From positions 1-44,451 of the forward strand of contig CANFSB010000011.1 of NCBI GenBank assembly GCA_947449495.1: 44,451 nucleotides of DNA, in the 5' to 3' direction. The stretch is from Pseudomonadota bacterium. GTDB taxonomy: Bacteria; Pseudomonadota; Gammaproteobacteria; Steroidobacterales; Steroidobacteraceae. Of this stretch, positions 9,828 through 16,262 are shown piece after piece (position 1 is the first letter of the stretch; every line of letters starts with the position of its first letter). The notes below the pieces were generated by a model. The model did no database searches and was not told the origin of the DNA. It saw nothing but the letters and a program-made list of their open reading frames with translations. The translations under genes and the position numbers were made by a program.

Positions 9828-10586
9828 TCAGGGTGCCAGATCGGGTTCGCCTAATCGTTCGAGAATGGCGCTGCGTGCTGCTTGGCGCAGATTCGAGACG
9901 GCGGCCGCGTCATCGGCTGCGGGCACTGGCAGTGTCGGCAGCAATTCGACTTCGATCACCCCCGGATAGGCCAGTCCGCGATGCAGTTGCAGCGCTTGAC
10001 GGGTGCCGCGGATGACAGCAGGGGCGACTGGGCAACCGGCGCGCACTGCTGCGACAAATGCGCCGGCATGGAAGCGCAGCAGTCCCGGGGTGTCTTCAAA
10101 CGTGCCCTCTGGAAAGAACGCTAGCGAGGCACCTGATGCTGCGGTACGCAGCACGCGACGCGCATCACGGGCGCTGCCCTGGCCGCGACCTCTGTCCACA
10201 AACTCTGCTCCGATGCGCCGCAGCAGCAGACCTGCCAGTGGCACGTCGTTCATCTCTCGTTTGATGACGAAGCCAAAGCGCGCTGGCAGCGCTGCCTGCA
10301 TCACCATGCCGTCGAGGTAGCTGGCATGGTTGGCCACGACGACACAGGGACCCTCTGGCAGCCGTTCCGGGTGCAGCAGTCGCAGGCGCAGGCCTGCCAA
10401 CGCCATGAAACCGCGGGCGCCGGTGCGCACCAGCGCCCGACGCCGCCGCAGCGATACGGGCAACAAGGCAGCCAGCAGTGTCAGCAAAGCCATGCCCAAA
10501 AACAGGCTGCCGGCATAGGCGGTGTAGGCTATTGCCAGCGGCAGCGGTAGACGGGCTGTTGCGGGAGAGTCGATTGAGAGGCCCAA
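9828..10586 (-). CDS. 1-acyl-sn-glycerol-3-phosphate acyltransferase-like protein (PlsC family)
   Basis: Predicted membrane acyltransferase that adds a second acyl chain to lysophosphatidate or a related lysolipid. The 252-residue protein has a hydrophobic N-terminal segment (about residues 14-45). The catalytic NHASYLDG motif (HX4D form) follows, then IGAEFVDRG and the acyl-acceptor motif FPEGTFE. Block IV appears as VAPAVIRGTR. It lies 38 bases upstream of the ETF-QO gene on the same strand and may lead that leftward operon. Several paralogous families share these motifs (PlsC, ornithine-lipid OlsA and others), so substrate is not certain and no gene symbol is given. The upstream 121-base gap to divergent xerD has no clear promoter. 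Confidence 0.9.
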   Translation of the reverse strand: MGLSIDSPATARLPLPLAIAYTAYAGSLFLGMALLTLLAALLPVSLRRRRALVRTGARGFMALAGLRLRLLHPERLPEGPCVVVANHASYLDGMVMQAALPARFGFVIKREMNDVPLAGLLLRRIGAEFVDRGRGQGSARDARRVLRTAASGASLAFFPEGTFEDTPGLLRFHAGAFVAAVRAGCPVAPAVIRGTRQALQLHRGLAYPGVIEVELLPTLPVPAADDAAAVSNLRQAARSAILERLGEPDLAP

Positions 10587-10707
10587 GATGTGCGCGAGTT
10601 CTCTTTGTAAGAAAGTGCTGTGGTCCGGTTGTGATTCGGGTCACGCAGACGGTGTTGGGTACTGACCATACTGCGAACATGTACTTTCAGCCAATCGAGA
10701 GCAGCAC

Positions 10708-11643
10708 GTGGCACTTCCCCTAGTCGCAGTGGATCCGGTTACGCCTGGGGCGGACGGGGTCGATGCCATCGTGGCCCGCTTCCTGGACGCCGTGTGGATG
10801 GAGCGCGGTTTGTCGCCCAATACGCTGTCTGCCTACCGGGCAGACCTGGTGGCGCTGTCACGCTTTCTGGCTCGAACTGATGCCCACATTGAGACGGCCA
10901 GTCGCGCTGATGTGCTGGGCTTTGTGGCTTGGCGTGCAGAATCCGGTGCGCAGCCGCGCTCCACTGCTCGGCAGTTGTCCTCTTTCCGGCGCTTTTATCG
11001 CTACATGACCCGTGAGGGTTTGCGTCGCGATGATCCGACCACGCAGATTGCGATGCCCAAGATCGGTCGTTCCTTGCCGCGTTCGCTGTCTGAAGAAGAA
11101 GTTGAATCGCTGCTCAACGCGCCGGTGGTGCTGGATCCGCTGGGCAGTCGCGATCGCGCGATGCTCGAATTGCTCTATGCCACTGGCTTGCGCGTGTCGG
11201 AGCTGGTGAGCCTCAAGTACAACCAGCTCAACCTCAACCAGGGCGTGATTCGCATACTGGGAAAAGGCAATCGCGAGCGCTTGATACCGCTGGGTGACGA
11301 GGCCATGCGCTGCCTGCGTGACTTTCTCGCGGTCGGTCGCGGCGAGATTTTGCTCGAACGCACTACCGAATATCTGTTTCCGACCCGTCGTGGTGATCGC
11401 ATGACGCGTCAGGCGTTCTGGCACATCATCAAACGCTACGCGGCCAAGTCCGGCATCAACCGTGACCTGTCGCCGCACACGCTGCGCCATGCATTTGCGA
11501 CGCACCTGCTCAATCACGGTGCTGATCTGCGTGTCGTGCAGATGCTGTTGGGTCACAGCGATCTGTCGACCACTCAGATCTACACGCATGTTGCGCGTGA
11601 GCGCTTGAAGGACATGCACGGCAAGCATCACCCGCGCGGATGA
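10708..11643 (+). CDS. xerD: Tyrosine recombinase XerD
   Basis: Works with XerC at the dif site to resolve chromosome dimers. The 311-residue protein has the N-terminal core-binding domain (ERGLSPNTLSAYRADL) and a complete catalytic set: Arg162 (ATGLRVSEL), Lys186 (GKGNRER), His257 and Arg260 (SPHTLRHAF), His283 and the nucleophile Tyr292 (QIYTH). The C-terminal tail KHHPRG resembles E. coli XerD (QHHPRA), favouring XerD over XerC. The start is GTG at 10708; no better ATG lies in frame nearby. Its stop overlaps dsbC by four bases, the same xerD-dsbC neighbourhood as in E. coli, although recJ does not follow here. Confidence 0.97.
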   Translation: MALPLVAVDPVTPGADGVDAIVARFLDAVWMERGLSPNTLSAYRADLVALSRFLARTDAHIETASRADVLGFVAWRAESGAQPRSTARQLSSFRRFYRYMTREGLRRDDPTTQIAMPKIGRSLPRSLSEEEVESLLNAPVVLDPLGSRDRAMLELLYATGLRVSELVSLKYNQLNLNQGVIRILGKGNRERLIPLGDEAMRCLRDFLAVGRGEILLERTTEYLFPTRRGDRMTRQAFWHIIKRYAAKSGINRDLSPHTLRHAFATHLLNHGADLRVVQMLLGHSDLSTTQIYTHVARERLKDMHGKHHPRG

Positions 11644-12392
11644 AGCGCGCACTGTACTTGCTGTTGTTGGCGCTGTTGCCGCTGTCTGGCACAGCGCTGG
11701 ATCATCCTCCTGCATCGCAGCCGGTTGGCGTGGATCCTCGCGCCGGTATCGCTGCGCACATTCCCGGCGCGCACACAGAAAACCTGCGGCCGACGGCAGT
11801 GCCGGGCATATGGGAGCTGACGCGCGGCGCTGAGGTCTCTTACGTCACAGCCGATGGCAAATACATGTTCGGCGGCGATCTGTACAAGGTCGCCAGCAGC
11901 GGTGAGATGCCCAATCTCAGTGAGGCGCGGCGTCGTGAAGTGCGCGCCCACACGCTGGAGTCATTGGACGAGTCCGACATGATCGTGTTTGGCCCCAAGA
12001 GCGCGCCCTATACCGTCACGGTGTTTACTGATGTGGACTGCCAGTGGTGCCGTCGGTTGCACAGCCAGATTCCCGACTACAACCGCCTTGGCGTGCGACT
12101 GCGCTATGCGGCTTGGCCGCGCTCCGGGCCGGCCAGCGACTCGTGGATCCGTGCGCAAGTGGTGTGGTGTGCGCCGGATCGCGGCGATGCCTTCAGCCGC
12201 GCCCAGCCTGGCCAGATGCTCAAAGGTTCGGTGTGCAACACCAACCCGGTGCAGCGTCAGTGGAAGCTGGGCAAGGACATTGGCGTGCGGGGCACACCAT
12301 CGCTGGTGATGCCCGATGGCGAGATCGTCAACGGCTATATGCAGCCCAAGGATTTGCTCAAGCACCTGCAGCGGGCCACCGCGGCCCGCTGA
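11640..12392 (+). CDS. dsbC: Periplasmic thiol:disulfide isomerase DsbC
   Basis: Reshuffles wrong disulfides in periplasmic proteins and is kept reduced by DsbD. The 250-residue product starts with a signal peptide (MKRALYLLLLALLPLSGTA). An N-terminal dimerisation region includes GIWELTRGAEVSYVTADGKY, and FGGDLYKV leads into the linker. The thioredoxin fold has VFTDVDCQWCRRLH with active Cys134 and Cys137; the pair is CQWC where E. coli has CGYC. Two more cysteines (VVWCAPDR and GSVCNTN) correspond to the structural disulfide, and GTPSLV holds the cis-proline. The ATG at 11640 overlaps the xerD stop (ATGA), so translation is coupled. Confidence 0.95.
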   Translation: MKRALYLLLLALLPLSGTALDHPPASQPVGVDPRAGIAAHIPGAHTENLRPTAVPGIWELTRGAEVSYVTADGKYMFGGDLYKVASSGEMPNLSEARRREVRAHTLESLDESDMIVFGPKSAPYTVTVFTDVDCQWCRRLHSQIPDYNRLGVRLRYAAWPRSGPASDSWIRAQVVWCAPDRGDAFSRAQPGQMLKGSVCNTNPVQRQWKLGKDIGVRGTPSLVMPDGEIVNGYMQPKDLLKHLQRATAAR

Positions 12393-12402
12393 CTTTGCGC
12401 GC

Positions 12403-12726
12403 TTAGCGCTGCAGCAGCTCGCGCTTGCCGGGCTTGTCTTTCCACTCTTCGGCGTCTGCCGGAGCGGGCTTCTTCTCGGTGATCACCGGCCATTTCTTGG
12501 CCAGTTGTGCATTGATCTCCAGGAAATCATCCTGACCGGCAGGCACTTCGTCCTCGGAGAAGATGGCCCCTGCCGGGCACTCGGGCTCACACAGCGTGCA
12601 ATCGATGCATTCATCCGGGTCGATGACCAAAAAGTTGGGGCCCTCGTGGAAGCAATCCACCGGGCACACCTCGACACAGTCCATGAACTTGCACTTGATG
12701 CAATTTTCGGTGACGACAAACGTCAT
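12403..12726 (-). CDS. fdxA: Seven-iron ferredoxin FdxA
   Basis: Small cytosolic electron carrier with one 3Fe-4S and one 4Fe-4S cluster, of the Azotobacter ferredoxin I type. The 107 residues begin [17 protein letters not shown] and contain [12 protein letters not shown] followed by [18 protein letters not shown], giving the full cysteine set expected in this family. The C-terminal half (from about residue 60) is the acidic and lysine-rich tail usual for these ferredoxins. It is convergent with dsbC, with only ten bases between stops. The NUDIX gene lies 71 bases upstream on the same strand, and an inverted repeat sits in that gap. The partner enzymes are not shown by the context. Confidence 0.96.
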   Translation of the reverse strand: MTFVVTENCIKCKFMDCVEVCPVDCFHEGPNFLVIDPDECIDCTLCEPECPAGAIFSEDEVPAGQDDFLEINAQLAKKWPVITEKKPAPADAEEWKDKPGKRELLQR

Positions 12727-12747
12727 GCGCAGCCCTCTGATTCGATA

Positions 12748-12770
12748 GGGGTCAATTGTGCCATGACCCC
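12748..12770. promoter_or_regulatory. Inverted repeat upstream of fdxA
   Basis: GGGGTCA, nine bases, then TGACCCC lies 21 bases before the fdxA start on the leftward strand. It could be an operator, a 5' leader hairpin, or a weak terminator for the NUDIX gene. No T-run follows on the leftward strand. Seven pairs could arise by chance at this GC content. Confidence 0.3.
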
Positions 12771-12797
12771 GCGGCGGACGTGAAATGACCGCGACTG

Positions 12798-13355
12798 TCA
12801 GTCGCTGCTGGGCCGGCGCGGCAGGCTAGTGACATGCGGGATGTCGCGGCCGGCGGCCCGGTCCTCCAGAAACCGCTCTAGGGCATAGATCGTGGACTGA
12901 AAGGCGATATCAGCCCACGGGATATCGGCTGCCTCGACCAAGGCGGTCTCAAGGCTCTCTGGGCCGGCGCTGTGTGCCGGCGTGAGCAACCGGCCGCGGA
13001 AAAACACATGCACCTGCTGCGCCTCGGGAATGCTGATCAGCGCCAGCAATGACCCGATTTGTACGTGTGCTAAGGCTTCTTCATGGGTTTCGCGCGCGGC
13101 GCCTTGTTCCAATGATTCGCCGTTTTCCATAAAGCCGGCGGGGACGGTCCAGTAGCCCAGTCGCGGTTCGATGGCGCGGCGGCAGATCAGGATGCGGCCA
13201 TCATCGGCTTGCGGCACGCAGCCCACCACAACGCGCGGGTTTTGATAGTGAACGGTGCCGCAGGTGTCGCACAGCACCCGCGGCAATTGATCACCCTCGG
13301 GGATGCGGATGACGGTGCGGTCACCGCAGTGACTGCAAAAAAGCATGCTGCTCAT
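12798..13355 (-). CDS. NUDIX hydrolase with N-terminal zinc ribbon
   Basis: Predicted pyrophosphohydrolase of nucleoside-diphosphate compounds. The 185-residue product has a CxxC...CxxC ribbon at the N-terminus (FCSHCG and LCDTCG), then [12 protein letters not shown], an arrangement shared with plant NUDT23 FAD/ADP-ribose pyrophosphatases. The NUDIX box reads [16 protein letters not shown] then THEEAL: the glycine, the first Glu, the RE pair and the EE pair are all in register, but the late Gly of the consensus is Leu here. The metal-binding glutamates are kept, so activity is likely. It diverges from the GGDEF/EAL gene. FAD, ADP-ribose or NADH as substrate is a family-based guess. Confidence 0.9.
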   Translation of the reverse strand: MSSMLFCSHCGDRTVIRIPEGDQLPRVLCDTCGTVHYQNPRVVVGCVPQADDGRILICRRAIEPRLGYWTVPAGFMENGESLEQGAARETHEEALAHVQIGSLLALISIPEAQQVHVFFRGRLLTPAHSAGPESLETALVEAADIPWADIAFQSTIYALERFLEDRAAGRDIPHVTSLPRRPSSD

Positions 13356-13403
13356 GTCCAGAGATTAGCAGGTGGCTCAGTCGCTGAGACCTGGATCACG
13401 CCG

Positions 13404-13421
13404 GTGGCAAGGGCTTGCCAC
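13404..13421. promoter_or_regulatory. Inverted repeat before the GGDEF/EAL ATG
   Basis: GTGGCAAG, two bases, then CTTGCCAC forms an eight-base perfect inverted repeat 13 bases before the ATG at 13435. It is followed by TATGCT (13423-13428), a possible -10. It might be an operator if translation starts at 13435; it would be coding if the upstream GTG at 13372 is used. Confidence 0.3.
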
Positions 13422-13434
13422 TTATGCTGACTGC

Positions 13435-15588
13435 ATGACCGCAGCTACACCTCTCGCCAGCATTGGTTTTTGTGATCGCTATGGTGCCTTAGCACAGGCC
13501 TTGGACCCGCGGGTGCTGGGCCTGGTATTGGCCGGCCCGCAACTGCAGCGTACTGCCGCCTGGGGCAGTGCGCCCCTTTCTGTGGATTCGTTGCTGCAGG
13601 CCACGGGATGGGCAGTCGCGGTGCCGTTGCACGATGCGCTGATCAGCCAACGGCTCGACGCTCAGCACTGGGTGGTTCTGCGGCCCTTGTTGTCTGCATC
13701 GCAGCAGTTGCTCGGTGCTGTAGCAGTGGTCCTGCCTGTCGCAGAGTCGGCGGCCATCGCCGACCTGTTGTTGCGTCTGACACCTGCCCTGGACTGCATG
13801 AGCCAAGAGTTGCAATGCGTCGAGCTGGCTGCGCACGAAGTTGAGCAAATGCTCCTGTCGCCGTTGTTAGCCAATGCCGATACGTTGGCTGATGCCAGCA
13901 CGCTGGAGTCGCTACTTGATGCGGGCTTGGCTGCCAGTGGCAGTCAATACGCGATGCTGCGGGTGCCTGCGCGCGGTATCACTTTGTGTAGGCAATCGCT
14001 GAGCCGGCTCGCTCCGGCGGTTTCGCTGGAAGTGGCAGATTTGGCCAACCGGCTCGATGGCTTGTGCGGCACCTTGCAGCGTCCGCTGTTGATCGATCCC
14101 TCGCAGACCGGTGCGCATGCTGCGCATTGCAGACTGCGTGTGCTGGCGCTGGATTGCTGTGACGGCAAAGTGGCCGCTGTGGTGGCCTATCTTGCGCCAC
14201 TGACTGCCGCTGAACCCTCGGTCACCCAACTGTTGTCGCTGGGGCTTGGTGCTACGGCCATGGCGCGGCGTTTGGAGGCCGGTTTTGATCGTGCTACCGG
14301 CTTGCTCAACCGGCAGGGCCTGGAAGAGCAACTCAAACGCGAGCCGTTGGGTAAGGGCAGTTTGTTGTTGCTTGATTTGGATCGATTGCAATCGGTCAAC
14401 GAACTGTACGGCTTTGAGGCCGGCGACCAGATGATCGTGCAGGTTGCCCGCGTACTGCAGTCCGTAGACGTTGCGCCAGATGCCTGCGTGGCGCGGTTGT
14501 TTGGCGGTTGCTTTGCAGTGCTGTTGCCTTGGGCCGATGCGTCCGCGGCCTATTCACTGGCCGAAAAACTGATGGATGCAGTGGCTGCATTGCCGGTGTC
14601 GGGTGTCAGTGGCGGTGGCTTGTCGGCCAGTTGCGGTATTGCCGAGACACGCAATCTCAGCACCCATCTGGACAAAGCCTTTGTGTCGGCAGAGCTGGTG
14701 CTCAAACTGGCCAAGGAGCGCGGTCGAGGCCGCGCTGAGGTGCACGTCTCCGAAGACTCGCTAATCATCCGCCGGCACGAAGAAGTCTTTGCCGCGGCCG
14801 ATTTGCGTGCCGCGCTGCGTACCGGCGAGATGCTGCTGTACGGGCAAAAAATAGTCTCGTTACACGAAGCCGATGCGCCGGTTAGTTACGAGTTGCTGCT
14901 GCGCATGCGTGATACGCAGGGCAATGTGCATTCAGCCAAAGATTTTATTGATGCTGCGCAGCGCTATCAGCTGCTGCCCGAGATCGACCGCTATGTGTTT
15001 GATCGAGCCATGGAGCTGCTCACGCCGCACCGGCTGCTGGTGGGTCGCCGCCGCGTGGGGTTCTCGATCAACATCTGCGGCGGGTCGCTGTGTGATCCCG
15101 CGTTCATCGATCATGTGGTGGCGCAGGTCAAGCGCGTACGCCTACCGGCACGACTGATTACGCTGGAGGTCACCGAGCAGGTGGCCGTGTCAGACCTGAA
15201 GTGGGCCGCGCAGATGATGCAGCGGCTGCGGGATGCCGGCTGCGGCGTGGCGCTGGATGACTTTGGTACCGGCGCCAACTCGCTGGCTTATCTGCGCACG
15301 CTGCCAGTCACGCGCATCAAGATCGATGGCACTTTTGTGCGGGACCTGCTGACCGACCCGCGTTCCGAAGCGGCCGTCCGCGGCGTCACGCAGCTGGCCC
15401 AGGCTTTTCGCCTGGACACTGTGGCGGAGTTTGTTGAGGACGCGGCGCAGGCCGAAAAGCTGCGCCAGATCGGCGTGGAGCGCGGCCAAGGACACTACTT
15501 TGGCAAACCCGGGCCGCTTGAGTTATTGCTCCAAGAGCTTGAGGCCTGCGAGGAAGCCGAGCTACAGGAGCTGCTGGCGCCGGGTTGA
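13435..15588 (+). CDS. GGDEF/EAL protein, probable cyclic-di-GMP phosphodiesterase
   Basis: From the ATG at 13435 the product has 717 residues; a GTG at 13372 would add 21 and neither start has a strong ribosome site. The first 270 residues match nothing I can name and have no clear membrane segment. A GGDEF domain begins at FDRATGLLNRQGL, but its signature is GGCFA (357-361), so cyclase activity should be lost. The EAL domain keeps the key residues: Glu486 in YELLLR (variant EAL), INICGGS, LEVTEQ, DDFGTG (608-613), IKIDGTF, AEFVED and RGQGHYFG. Hydrolysis of cyclic di-GMP is therefore likely, with the dead GGDEF possibly a GTP sensor as in some relatives. The input signal is unknown. Confidence 0.92.
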   Translation: MTAATPLASIGFCDRYGALAQALDPRVLGLVLAGPQLQRTAAWGSAPLSVDSLLQATGWAVAVPLHDALISQRLDAQHWVVLRPLLSASQQLLGAVAVVLPVAESAAIADLLLRLTPALDCMSQELQCVELAAHEVEQMLLSPLLANADTLADASTLESLLDAGLAASGSQYAMLRVPARGITLCRQSLSRLAPAVSLEVADLANRLDGLCGTLQRPLLIDPSQTGAHAAHCRLRVLALDCCDGKVAAVVAYLAPLTAAEPSVTQLLSLGLGATAMARRLEAGFDRATGLLNRQGLEEQLKREPLGKGSLLLLDLDRLQSVNELYGFEAGDQMIVQVARVLQSVDVAPDACVARLFGGCFAVLLPWADASAAYSLAEKLMDAVAALPVSGVSGGGLSASCGIAETRNLSTHLDKAFVSAELVLKLAKERGRGRAEVHVSEDSLIIRRHEEVFAAADLRAALRTGEMLLYGQKIVSLHEADAPVSYELLLRMRDTQGNVHSAKDFIDAAQRYQLLPEIDRYVFDRAMELLTPHRLLVGRRRVGFSINICGGSLCDPAFIDHVVAQVKRVRLPARLITLEVTEQVAVSDLKWAAQMMQRLRDAGCGVALDDFGTGANSLAYLRTLPVTRIKIDGTFVRDLLTDPRSEAAVRGVTQLAQAFRLDTVAEFVEDAAQAEKLRQIGVERGQGHYFGKPGPLELLLQELEACEEAELQELLAPG

Positions 15589-15641
15589 GGGACTACCCTG
15601 AAGTGTTGCGCTAGGTTGATCCTGCATAGCATTACGCCACG

Positions 15642-16037
15642 CTAGTTCTTCAGCGTAGAGAGATAGGCGATCACGTCCGCCCGCTGCTGCGCATCGGGAA
15701 GCATGCCGATCATCGCCGTGCCTGGCGCCTTGGCGTCCGGGTTGAGCAGCCATTCGTTCAGGGTCGCGGCGCTCCAGATCACACCGTATTTCTTCAGGTT
15801 CTCGCTGGGGCCCAGCAGGCTCTTGCCAGTGCCAGCCTTGCGCCCCACGACACCGAAGAGACTGGGTCCCACCATTGCGGTGTCTTCTGCGGTCACCCCG
15901 TGGCAGGCCACGCAGCCGGAATTATTGAATAACTCTTTGCCCGTCTCGGCGTTGCCCGTGATGTCGGCGGCGAAAGCGAGCGCGGCGGTCAGCAGGGCGG
16001 CCAGCGCGGACAGGCCGATGGTTCGGATCGCGGGCAT
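15642..16037 (-). CDS. Small periplasmic class I cytochrome c
   Basis: Single-haem electron carrier. With ATG at 16037 the product has 131 residues: a signal peptide (MPAIRTIGLSALAALLTAAL, cleaved near AFAAD), then GNAETGKELFNNSGCVACHG with the haem motif CVACH. After it come MVGPSLFGVVGRKAG and PGTAMIGMLPDAQQRADVIAYL, which hold the likely Met ligand, as in cytochrome c2/c550-like proteins. An ATG 48 bases further upstream is in frame but would put a polar stretch before the signal peptide. It diverges from the G8 protein gene across a 226-base AT-rich gap. The redox partner cannot be told from context. Confidence 0.93.
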   Translation of the reverse strand: MPAIRTIGLSALAALLTAALAFAADITGNAETGKELFNNSGCVACHGVTAEDTAMVGPSLFGVVGRKAGTGKSLLGPSENLKKYGVIWSAATLNEWLLNPDAKAPGTAMIGMLPDAQQRADVIAYLSTLKN

Positions 16038-16145
16038 GGACTTGGTGTCTCCGGTATACGACGGCCGAAAAACTGCGACAACCATAGCGCTTCAAGTAAA
16101 GCATACCGCCCCGAGGAGCTCGCGGCATATGCACCGGTCTGGCGC

Positions 16146-16174
16146 TTGACAAAATATGTACTTCGCCTTATCAA
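16146..16174 (+). promoter_or_regulatory. Sigma-70-type promoter upstream of the G8 protein gene
   Basis: A consensus -35 (TTGACA, 16146-16151), a 17-base spacer and TATCAA (16169-16174, four of six matches) lie in an AT-rich stretch unlike the surrounding GC-rich sequence. The start codon is 89 bases downstream. A second AT-rich block (TATATAAAAT near 16230) could be an alternative -10 without a good -35. Confidence 0.55.
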
Positions 16175-16262
16175 TGAAAATTCAATGATCTAAGAATCTT
16201 GGGGTTGCCACTAAGCGCGCTTCAAGTCGATATATAAAATAAAAAATTGAGGGGTTGATGCC

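Noticed and set aside
12961-12984. Hairpin like the one at 4970 (GCCGGCGC...GCCGGC)
   Set aside because: It lies inside the NUDIX coding region; a chance GC-rich match rather than a dispersed repeat family.
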